Shown here: positions 7,051 to 13,671 of the stretch, one piece after another
Numbering within the stretch: position 1 is the first letter of the stretch
Layout of the letters: each line of letters opens with the position of its first letter
Assembly (NCBI GenBank): GCA_946409545.1
Contig: CAMJWT010000015.1
Coordinates: forward strand, 1-42,121
DNA length: 42,121 nucleotides
Source of the DNA: RUG12783 sp946409545
GTDB lineage: Bacteria; Bacillota_I; Bacilli_A; RF39; UBA660
Direction: 5' to 3'
The notes under the pieces: generated by a model
The model's input: the letters and a program-made list of their open reading frames with translations, nothing else
The model's database searches: none
What the model was told of the DNA's origin: nothing
Made by a program: the position numbers and the translations under genes

Positions 7051-8343
7051 ATGAAGAAAATTATTCTTATATTACTAATAATGTTTAGAATAAATGTATC
7101 AGCAGAAGAAATAGTAACTGTATCATCTAAAGTTGAACTTAATAATGAAAATTTATCTTCAGAAACAATTAATAAAAGTGCTCTTTATGTAAAAGAAGGA
7201 GATTTATTAATTAATAATTCGAAAATTAATAAAACAGGTGATGGTACCTTTGATGATTCAAATGATTTTTTAAATTCGGCAGTTACAATATATGAAAAAT
7301 CAAAATTATCAATGAATAGTTGTAATATTGATACTAATGGAACTTATTCTAATGGATTACTTTTAGAAAAAGATAGTCATATTAATATAAAACAAACTAA
7401 AATAATAACCAATAATATTTATTCAATAGGAATTATTAATAATGATGCCAATACAATATTAGATGATGTTCTTATTGAAACAAAAGATAATTATAGTCCA
7501 GCACTAAGGGCAATAAATAATAAAGTTGAAATAAAAAATTCAAATATTATAACTAATGAAGAGAATTCCCCTTTATTACAAGTAAATGGTAAGGTAGATA
7601 TAAAAGATTCATCATTAAAATCTTTAAAATCAGAAGGTTTTTTAATTATTCGAGACTCTAATATATCACTTGATAATGTTAAAATTGAAAGTAATAATGT
7701 ATCACCATCAAATATTGATAACAATTATAAAAGTTTTATGTTCTATGTACCAAATAGTGAATCAAATGATTATAAAGTTACATTTAATTCTAAAAATTCT
7801 AATTTAAAATCTTTAAATGGTGATACTTTCAATATATTAAATATAAATGTTGATCTTAATTTGGAAAATAGTGAAATAATTAATGAAAAAGGTGTTTTCC
7901 TAAGAGGAGAAAAAGTAATTAATAATAGTAAAGTTTATACAATAAATCTTAATTTAAAGAAGCAAACGATTGATGGAGACATTATTCTTGATGAAACTAA
8001 AAATCTTAAAATGGATTTAAAAAATAGTACTTTTAAAGGTTCTATTAATAATGATAAAAAAGCTAATAAAGTTGATATTATTTTAAGTAAAGATTCAAAA
8101 TTAATATTAACAAATGATATATATGTTGATAGTTTAACTAATGAAGATTATGAAAATAATAATATTGAGTTAAACGGACATAATCTCTATATTGATAATG
8201 AGTTATTATCAACGGATAATATAATTAAGATGGGATATCATGATGAAACATTTTATTTAGTTTTAGTTACGATAGTTGGAATGATTCTAGGATTTAGTGT
8301 TGTTTATATGATTAATTGGTTTAAAAAAGTAAAGGAGAGATAA
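7051..8343 (+). CDS. Exported beta-helix-like surface protein with C-terminal anchor
   Basis: This 430-aa protein has a signal peptide at about residues 1-19 (ending FRINVSA). It then has roughly 370 residues of short repeated I-x-N-S-x-I/L-x-x-x strands rich in Asn, Asp and Ser (for example VEIKNSNIIT, VDIKDSSLKS, NISLDNVKIE). This is the pattern of right-handed parallel beta-helices. One hydrophobic helix follows near residues 402-422, then the positive tail FKKVKER. ATG 7051 is preferred over ATG 7045 because AGGAG at 7038-7042 is 8 nt before the former and only 2 nt before the latter. The enzymatic residues of pectate lyases were not identified; an adhesin or scaffold role is likely. Confidence 0.75.
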   Translation: MKKIILILLIMFRINVSAEEIVTVSSKVELNNENLSSETINKSALYVKEGDLLINNSKINKTGDGTFDDSNDFLNSAVTIYEKSKLSMNSCNIDTNGTYSNGLLLEKDSHINIKQTKIITNNIYSIGIINNDANTILDDVLIETKDNYSPALRAINNKVEIKNSNIITNEENSPLLQVNGKVDIKDSSLKSLKSEGFLIIRDSNISLDNVKIESNNVSPSNIDNNYKSFMFYVPNSESNDYKVTFNSKNSNLKSLNGDTFNILNINVDLNLENSEIINEKGVFLRGEKVINNSKVYTINLNLKKQTIDGDIILDETKNLKMDLKNSTFKGSINNDKKANKVDIILSKDSKLILTNDIYVDSLTNEDYENNNIELNGHNLYIDNELLSTDNIIKMGYHDETFYLVLVTIVGMILGFSVVYMINWFKKVKER

Positions 8344-8344
8344 A

Positions 8345-9052
8345 ATGAAAAAATTAATTAATAATGGAAAATTTAGAACGGGTATTGTAATAGGTATTAT
8401 TGTTTTAATACTTGGAGTAGTTATCTTTGTATATGAAATGATTGTTAATAATCAATGTAACGGAAATGGAGTTGTTGAGCATCCATTATACGATGATCCA
8501 ATGGATAAAAAGCCTATTATATATTTATATCCAGAAGAAAGAATGGAGTTAACTATTAAATTAGGAAAACCAGAAAATATTACAGTTTCTTATCCAAAGT
8601 ATAAAAATGGATGGAATGTTATTGCTAATCCAGATGGAACATTAATTGATAAAGAAACAGGTAGAAAACTATATTCTTTATATTGGGAAGGTCTTCAAAG
8701 TGAACCTATTAGTATGGAAGATGGATTTGTGGTAAAAAAAGATGATTTAGTTCCTTTCTTAGAAGAAAAACTAGAAGTTTTAGGTCTTAATGAATTAGAA
8801 GCTGAAGAGTTTATTGTTTATTGGTTACCAAGATTACAAGAGAATGAATATAATTTTATTCGTTTTGCAACTATGGAAGAAATTAATAGAAATATGCCAC
8901 TAGAGTTTTCTGTTGAACCAGATACACTAATTAGAGTATTAATGGAATTTAAGCCACTTGATAATTATTTAGAAGTACCTGAACAAAAATTAGAAACAAG
9001 AGAAAGAAATGGCTTTGTTGCTGTTGAATGGGGCGGAGTAGAATTAAAGTAG
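8345..9052 (+). CDS. Membrane-anchored conserved extracytoplasmic protein of unknown function
   Basis: This 235-aa protein has an N-terminal membrane helix (about residues 12-32) and an outer domain. The outer domain has a motif set I have seen in many gut Bacillota proteins: KPIIYLYPEE near residue 56, YPKYKNGWNVIANPDGTL, LYSLYWEG, FIVYWLPRLQENEYN, PDTLIRVLMEFKPL and the closing GFVAVEWGG. The pattern is strongly conserved-looking, but its function is not known to me. AGGAGAG precedes the ATG, and it follows the beta-helix gene with a 1-bp gap. It is the last gene of the operon, before a strong terminator. Confidence 0.8.
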   Translation: MKKLINNGKFRTGIVIGIIVLILGVVIFVYEMIVNNQCNGNGVVEHPLYDDPMDKKPIIYLYPEERMELTIKLGKPENITVSYPKYKNGWNVIANPDGTLIDKETGRKLYSLYWEGLQSEPISMEDGFVVKKDDLVPFLEEKLEVLGLNELEAEEFIVYWLPRLQENEYNFIRFATMEEINRNMPLEFSVEPDTLIRVLMEFKPLDNYLEVPEQKLETRERNGFVAVEWGGVELK

Positions 9053-9082
9053 AAGATAGACATTTGTTTATCTTCTTTTTTA
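9051..9082 (+). terminator. Terminator of the surface operon
   Basis: AGAAGATA (9051-9058) pairs with TATCTTCT (9069-9076) over a 10-nt loop and is followed by T residues. Confidence 0.8.
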
Positions 9083-9128
9083 TTGAAAAAAAAGCTTAAT
9101 TGTTGTTTAATTATAATAGAGGTATGAT

Positions 9129-9752
9129 ATGGATATATTATTAAAAGATACTGGTTTATTTTATGCTTATATGGAAAATGTTATCAATATTTTAAGAGAG
9201 AATAATATTAGAACCGTTTCTGATTTAGTATCATTTAATGTTGATGCATTAGTAACAAGAGACTTTAAAACGAAAAATCAATTAAGAGGCTTAAAAGATT
9301 TATTATTATTTAGATATAAAGGTGAGTTATTACCAAGTGAAGTATATTTATCAACTAGTATTGATATAAAAGAAGATATTGATCGTAATCTTGTTGTTAA
9401 TACCAATGGTGTTAATTTTCATAGATTGGGTTTTTCAGAAGATGAAGTAGAAACTATTCTTTCTTGGGCCCAAATCATGTATGTACAATATGCTACTAAA
9501 AGCATTGATGTAATTGATTTGTTTGAATCATATATTAATTATAATGGTCGAAATGGTTCAGCACTTTCTCTTAAATTAAAAATGTATTTAGATTATTATT
9601 ATAATTATAAATATCAATTAGCGGTTGATGTAAATACAATAGATGATTTAGTTAATCTTCGTGGAAGAATGCTTTATTTAAAGAAAAGAAAAGAATCTAT
9701 TATTGATACAAGAATAAAATTTACTAATCATGGTAAAAGGGGAATTAGATAA
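9129..9752 (+). CDS. Hypothetical protein with an RNA polymerase alpha-CTD-like helical segment
   Basis: This 207-aa soluble protein has residues about 16-60 (ENVINILRENNIRTVSDLVSF, then a K-N-Q-L-x-x-L-K-D-L-L ending) that resemble the alpha-CTD/helix-hairpin-helix pattern L-x-x-x-x-I-x-T-V-x-D-L...L-x-x-L. Such folds bind DNA or protein. The remainder is helical and Tyr-rich with no recognised motif. A TATAAT at 9112-9117 precedes it without a clear -35. It shares a unit with a 39-aa gene that begins at its stop codon. Function unknown; the fold resemblance is weak. Confidence 0.75.
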   Translation: MDILLKDTGLFYAYMENVINILRENNIRTVSDLVSFNVDALVTRDFKTKNQLRGLKDLLLFRYKGELLPSEVYLSTSIDIKEDIDRNLVVNTNGVNFHRLGFSEDEVETILSWAQIMYVQYATKSIDVIDLFESYINYNGRNGSALSLKLKMYLDYYYNYKYQLAVDVNTIDDLVNLRGRMLYLKKRKESIIDTRIKFTNHGKRGIR

Positions 9753-9871
9753 TGAAAAATGAAGATTTAACGAAAAATTTTCGTCTAGCTCTATTAAAAT
9801 ATGAAAAAGAATTATTAGAAGAAGAAAAAAGACTAGATGAAGAAATAGCTTATGCTTTAGCTAACAATTAA
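9752..9871 (+). CDS. Very small charged helical protein (39 aa)
   Basis: The ATG at 9752 overlaps the TAA of the preceding gene by one base and has AAAGGGG at 9736-9742. The 39 codons encode a highly charged peptide: N-terminal MKNEDLTKNFRLALL, then a Glu/Lys-rich stretch (KELLEEEKRLDEEIAYALANN) that fits one amphipathic helix. A strong terminator starts at the stop codon. Coupled start, ribosome binding site and terminator all support a real gene. It may act as a partner of the upstream protein (inference). Confidence 0.7.
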   Translation: MKNEDLTKNFRLALLKYEKELLEEEKRLDEEIAYALANN

Positions 9872-9901
9872 CATATTTTAAAAATATGTTAATTTTTTTT
9901 T
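9868..9901 (+). terminator. Terminator
   Basis: TTAACATATTTT pairs with AAAATATGTTAA (9881-9892), followed by a run of eight T residues. The stem starts in the stop codon of the 39-aa gene. Confidence 0.9.
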
Positions 9902-9910
9902 ATAAATTTG

Positions 9911-9919
9911 TGTTATAAT
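9911..9919 (+). promoter_or_regulatory. Extended -10 promoter for the DUF4272 gene
   Basis: TGTTATAAT (TGn plus TATAAT at 9914-9919) lies 17 bp before the ATG. No good -35 is visible, as is usual for extended -10 promoters. The resulting leader is short. Confidence 0.65.
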
Positions 9920-9936
9920 AACCGCGTGGTGATGAT

Positions 9937-10605
9937 ATGGATACTGATATTAGAGTTAAAAGAAGAGAAAAGTCGAATAACATTATTGAATCATTAGGAA
10001 TTACATGTTTTCGTGATTTACCTTTAATTGAAGGTAGTGACGAAATAAAGTTAAAAAATGTTGATCAAATATGTAAAAGAGCTATAGCAGCTCTATTATC
10101 GATTCAACTAGCTTGTGATATTATTGAAGGAAATAATTATCAAGAATCAAAAGAATATTTTTTAGATTTATTAGATAAATTTGATGTTCGTGACAACTTA
10201 CTATATAAAGAAAGAAAACTATTTGATGGTGATTATACAATGCAAGAAGCAGTAGATGTGTCATGGACATATGAATGTTATTGGGTGTTATGTTGGGCCT
10301 TAGGATTAATTAATAAGATGGGATTTCCATCAGATGTATGTAATACTAAAATTGCTATTAGCTTTGTATCTATTTGCAAAGATTATAATGATTTTAAAAG
10401 AAAAGTTAAATTACGTGATGTGGAAGAAATTCTTGATATGTTAGATTTATATTTCCGTTATCATTGGGCATGTGTTGAACATGAAATAAACGGAGATGCG
10501 GAAATTAAAGATTTAAATGGTGAAGTTGTTGCTGAACGTCGTCGTGGTCTTGAATGGTTAATAAAAGATGAAAAGGATTGGAATGATATTACTTTAAATA
10601 CTTAG
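9937..10605 (+). CDS. DUF4272 family protein
   Basis: This 222-aa cytoplasmic protein shows the DUF4272 pattern: an N-terminal R-x-x-S-N-x-I-I-E-S-L-G-I segment, LPLIEGSDEIKLKNVDQICKRAIAAL, a central SWTYECYWVLCWALGLI, then EEILDMLDLYFRYHWACVE, the VAERRRGLEWLI segment near residue 196 and a C-terminal DWNDITLNT. The biochemical role of this family is not established to my knowledge. It is encoded with a degenerate GGDEF protein 12 bp downstream. The pair is bounded by an extended -10 promoter and a terminator. Confidence 0.85.
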   Translation: MDTDIRVKRREKSNNIIESLGITCFRDLPLIEGSDEIKLKNVDQICKRAIAALLSIQLACDIIEGNNYQESKEYFLDLLDKFDVRDNLLYKERKLFDGDYTMQEAVDVSWTYECYWVLCWALGLINKMGFPSDVCNTKIAISFVSICKDYNDFKRKVKLRDVEEILDMLDLYFRYHWACVEHEINGDAEIKDLNGEVVAERRRGLEWLIKDEKDWNDITLNT

Positions 10606-10617
10606 TAGGGGGAAAAT

Positions 10618-11172
10618 ATGAGAAAATATTATAGTGAATTAGAAAATTTACTTGCTAAAATAAATAATAGTCGTTTAACAAGTATCGTACAAGAAGTATT
10701 ACTTGATAATCGTGATTTAGGTCTTGAAAATAATAAATTAAAAGAAGAAAGAGAATATGTAACTAATTATATAGATTCTGAAACAGGTTTATATAATAAA
10801 AATGTTTTAGGTAAAGTTCGTGATTGTTCTTCTGTTCTTTTGTTTAGTATTGATAATTTAGATACTTATGAAGAACAAGATCGAATTAATGTATTAAGAG
10901 GCGTTGCTCAAATACTATTTAATAATTCAAGATTAGTTGATACAGTATGCCGTTATAATGAAAATGAGTTTTTAATCGCTTTTGTTGGTTGTGACTTAAA
11001 TGTTACTTCAAATCGAATGGAAAAAATAGAAGAAGAGATTAAAAATAGTATAGATTCTATTTCTTTATCAGTTGGTGGTTGTATCGTAAATACTGGTGAT
11101 AGTATCGATACGGTAATTGAAAGAGCAAGAGATTCTAAAACTGGTGGTTATAAAGTTAAAGAATTAAAATAA
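10618..11172 (+). CDS. Degenerate GGDEF-domain protein
   Basis: This 184-aa protein has an N-terminal helical stretch of about 45 residues (probable coiled coil, DLGLENNKLKEEREYV). It is followed by a GGDEF-like fold: D-S-E-T-G-L-Y-N-K near residue 53, LLFSIDNLD, LRGVAQILFNN, then VCRYNENEFLIAFVG and ISLSVGG, with the closing ARDSKTGGYKVK. The catalytic GGDEF loop reads NENEF (residues 114-118), so cyclic di-GMP synthesis is unlikely. Such proteins may serve as nucleotide sensors or scaffolds. There is no membrane or sensory domain. GGGGG at 10608-10612 precedes the ATG. It is co-transcribed with the DUF4272 gene. Confidence 0.85.
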   Translation: MRKYYSELENLLAKINNSRLTSIVQEVLLDNRDLGLENNKLKEEREYVTNYIDSETGLYNKNVLGKVRDCSSVLLFSIDNLDTYEEQDRINVLRGVAQILFNNSRLVDTVCRYNENEFLIAFVGCDLNVTSNRMEKIEEEIKNSIDSISLSVGGCIVNTGDSIDTVIERARDSKTGGYKVKELK

Positions 11173-11198
11173 AAGACACATATGTGTCTTTTTTTTAC
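11172..11198 (+). terminator. Terminator
   Basis: The palindrome AAGACACATATGTGTCTT (11173-11190) is followed by a T run. Confidence 0.85.
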
Positions 11199-11232
11199 TA
11201 TCAAATGTCTATAGTTAATAGTTTTTTAAGAA

Positions 11233-11257
11233 ATAATATCAAAATAAATGATATTAT
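11233..11257. promoter_or_regulatory. Inverted repeat upstream of the AAA+ operon
   Basis: ATAATATC (11233-11240) and GATATTAT (11250-11257) form a perfect 8-bp inverted repeat with a 9-bp spacer. It ends where a TGATAAAAT extended -10 (11257-11265) begins, so it covers the -35 position. This is a possible operator for a dimeric regulator. The AT-rich background makes chance occurrence possible. Confidence 0.4.
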
Positions 11258-11265
11258 GATAAAAT
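11257..11265 (+). promoter_or_regulatory. Candidate extended -10 for the AAA+ operon
   Basis: TGATAAAAT with TAAAAT at 11260-11265 lies 33 bp before the first ATG. No convincing -35 is present, because the inverted repeat occupies that position. Confidence 0.45.
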
Positions 11266-11298
11266 TATTATGGATGATAATAAATAGAGGGTGATTAA

Positions 11299-13032
11299 AT
11301 GGCAAATTATGATATTAAAGTTACTAGTGATATGTCAGGATTACAAAATAGTTTACTTGATGTCGCTGATTCAATGGGAGCTGTAGCTCAAACAGTATCA
11401 AATGTTACAAACTATGTATCAATGGTTGATTCAAAAGTGGGTAGTGTTTCTCAAGAAGTAAAATCTCTAAGCGAAAAAATGGATGATTTTATGATGAAGA
11501 TGGAAGGTACAAGTGCGGTTACCAATGCTAAGCAATCATTGATGTTAGCTAATCAAGAAATTGATAAAAAATTCAGATATTATGAAGTTGTTAGAAAACA
11601 AACAACGGGTACTTTACAAGCCGTTGATCTTCATACAATTAGACCCGAATCATTAAATAAAATGGCTGAAGATATTATATTAAAAACCCCTAATTATTGG
11701 CTAGGTAGAGCATATATTGCTTTAGTATCTTGGATTAATAATAATAAAGAACTAGCTGAAAGAACTTTAAATGATGCTTTAAGACTTGATGATGAAAATA
11801 CATCACTTTTGTTCTTTTTAGTACATATGCGATTAAATCGTGTTAATTCAGCTTTAGTTTGGTTTAATCGTTATTTATCGATGCAAGATCCTAAGGGGAT
11901 GGATTTAAAGATTGTAAATGTCCTTAATTCGATGATAAGTGGTATATATGGTCTTGATGCTAAGAAGCTTTTATTTGCATATATTAATAAATGGCGTGGT
12001 GAATTAGATTCAAAAGCTGGTATTAAAGAAGATAATGTTGAAAATTATAATAATTTTATTCTTCGAAAGAAAGAAGAAATTAATGTAGATAAATCATTGT
12101 TTCCTAATTTATCATCTGGTCCAAGTTGGGCACTTATAAGAGATAATCTTGCTAATTCTTATTTAAGTCATGAATTATTAGAATATTTTAGTGAAATCTT
12201 TAATCAAAAAGAAAATGTTATTCCTAAAAGAATTGAACAAATTGATTATATGCTTGAAGATTTAGTAACAAATTATGATAAAGATGAATTTATAATACGT
12301 AAAGATATTTTAAAAAATAAAATTATTATTGAAGAAAATGGTAATCTTACAAAAGCTTATAAACGTGTCGATGATGAAATGAAAAACATGGATGGTGTTA
12401 AAAACTTCTATCAATATTTAAATGATATTTCATTATATCCTCATAAGTTCGATTGTTTATTATCTACAAGAAAGTTTGCAATTGCCCTTAATAAAGAAGC
12501 AATTTTAGAAGCTTTAAAGAAACAACAAGAAATAAAGAAAGATTTAAGTATTACTATTAAGATAGTAAACTGGGAAGGTATTACAACAGATGGAAGTAAT
12601 GATAAGGCTTTACGCCAATCACTATTTAGTCATATTGATAATACATTCCATGATGAAGTATATAAATATCGTTATTTAACTACAAAAGTTATTATTGGTA
12701 TCGTTGTAATTCTATTAGGATTAGTGGGAGGTATCTTATTATCTCCAATTATCTTTATTGCCGCTTTAGTTGGTATTGCAATATGTTTATTTGATTGTAA
12801 AAATGTATATGATTCAAGATTATCACAAAAGAAGAAAATAAATGAAGTTAAGAAATATTCAAATATTATATTAAATAATCATATCGCAGAAATAATTGAT
12901 TTAAGAAGAGAACTTGATAAAGGAATTGAAGATAATCAAAAGTTATTAGCTTTTATTGATAGTTTATCAATTGAACAATTTGTTTTATCAACAAGTGATG
13001 ATACTCATCGAAAGGTTATAATTGGTGAATAG
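11299..13032 (+). CDS. Large coiled-coil / helical-repeat protein with two membrane segments
   Basis: This 577-aa protein has no signal peptide. Residues about 1-75 form heptad-like Ser/Val/Met helices (SVSQEVKSLSEKMDDFMMKM). Residues about 130-230 have TPR-like helix pairs (NYWLGRAYIALVSWINNNKELAERTLNDALRL). A long helical region follows, then a hydrophobic hairpin at about 464-499 with two membrane spans separated by SPI, then a charged helical tail of about 75 residues. Both termini are likely cytoplasmic. It is the first gene of a tightly coupled operon with a 60-aa protein, a 152-aa protein and an AAA+ ATPase, so it may be the membrane platform for the ATPase (inference). GAGGGTGAT precedes the ATG. 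Family not recognised. Confidence 0.8.
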   Translation: MANYDIKVTSDMSGLQNSLLDVADSMGAVAQTVSNVTNYVSMVDSKVGSVSQEVKSLSEKMDDFMMKMEGTSAVTNAKQSLMLANQEIDKKFRYYEVVRKQTTGTLQAVDLHTIRPESLNKMAEDIILKTPNYWLGRAYIALVSWINNNKELAERTLNDALRLDDENTSLLFFLVHMRLNRVNSALVWFNRYLSMQDPKGMDLKIVNVLNSMISGIYGLDAKKLLFAYINKWRGELDSKAGIKEDNVENYNNFILRKKEEINVDKSLFPNLSSGPSWALIRDNLANSYLSHELLEYFSEIFNQKENVIPKRIEQIDYMLEDLVTNYDKDEFIIRKDILKNKIIIEENGNLTKAYKRVDDEMKNMDGVKNFYQYLNDISLYPHKFDCLLSTRKFAIALNKEAILEALKKQQEIKKDLSITIKIVNWEGITTDGSNDKALRQSLFSHIDNTFHDEVYKYRYLTTKVIIGIVVILLGLVGGILLSPIIFIAALVGIAICLFDCKNVYDSRLSQKKKINEVKKYSNIILNNHIAEIIDLRRELDKGIEDNQKLLAFIDSLSIEQFVLSTSDDTHRKVIIGE

Positions 13033-13033
13033 T

Positions 13034-13216
13034 ATGGATGAAGAATTAAGACCTATTTCTAAAGAAGAAAAAGTAGAAACTAATATTGATTTTAATCAAG
13101 AATTAAATTCTATAGAAGAAAAAGAAGAAGTGGAAGTAAATAAATTTATAGAAGGATTCCCTGATTGGGATTTATTACCTCCTAATCAAGTCGTAAGGAG
13201 AGTGACTAGAAAATGA
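13034..13216 (+). CDS. Small acidic protein of the AAA+ operon
   Basis: This 60-aa protein begins at ATG 13034, one base after the upstream stop and a few bases after a GGTGA. An in-frame TTG at 13022 inside the upstream gene is unlikely to be used. The first 45 residues are strongly acidic and Glu/Asn-rich, probably disordered. The C-terminus, FPDWDLLPPNQVVRRVTRK, is a compact hydrophobic-to-basic motif that looks like a short binding peptide. It overlaps the next gene by 4 bp (ATGA). It may be an adaptor linking the ATPase to a partner (inference). Function unknown. Confidence 0.75.
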   Translation: MDEELRPISKEEKVETNIDFNQELNSIEEKEEVEVNKFIEGFPDWDLLPPNQVVRRVTRK

Positions 13217-13671
13217 AAAGTCCAACATCTTATTATGAATGGGTAGAATGTTTTGATTACATTAAAGATAAACCTCGTAATGATTTATATCTTGATATTT
13301 TGAAAAAGGGAAGACTTGATGCTGATCAAAATTTATTAATGAAACTTATAAAAGAATTAGCTAATATTATTAGTTATCGATTAGAAAATACGATTAGTTC
13401 TTTTACAGAATATCTTCAAAGTGGAATTGACTATAATGGTTTATCTCTTGAAATAATAACGGTTAGGAAAGAATTTAATTATGCTAAAAAGTTAGTTTAT
13501 TTAAATATTATTCCTAAAGATATAAGTGCAAACTTAGCTAATACAATTCAATTAAAAGCTAATCAATTACAAGAAGTATTGGAACAAAAAACAAAAAATG
13601 CTGATCGAAGCGGTATTTTAAACAGTTTAATAAAAAGCAATCCTATTAATAAATTGGAGGAAGTAAAATGA
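13213..13671 (+). CDS. Helical hypothetical protein of the AAA+ operon
   Basis: This 152-aa soluble protein is predicted almost entirely helical with no recognised motif. Features visible are SYYEWVECFDYIKDKPRNDLYLDIL at the N-terminus, a Leu/Asn-rich middle and a NLANTIQLKANQLQEVLEQKTKNADRSG coiled-coil-like segment near residues 107-134. It overlaps its neighbours by 4 bp on each side (ATGA), so the four proteins are probably made in fixed proportion. GGAG in AAGGAGAGTGACTAGAAAATG precedes the start. Confidence 0.8.
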   Translation: MKSPTSYYEWVECFDYIKDKPRNDLYLDILKKGRLDADQNLLMKLIKELANIISYRLENTISSFTEYLQSGIDYNGLSLEIITVRKEFNYAKKLVYLNIIPKDISANLANTIQLKANQLQEVLEQKTKNADRSGILNSLIKSNPINKLEEVK

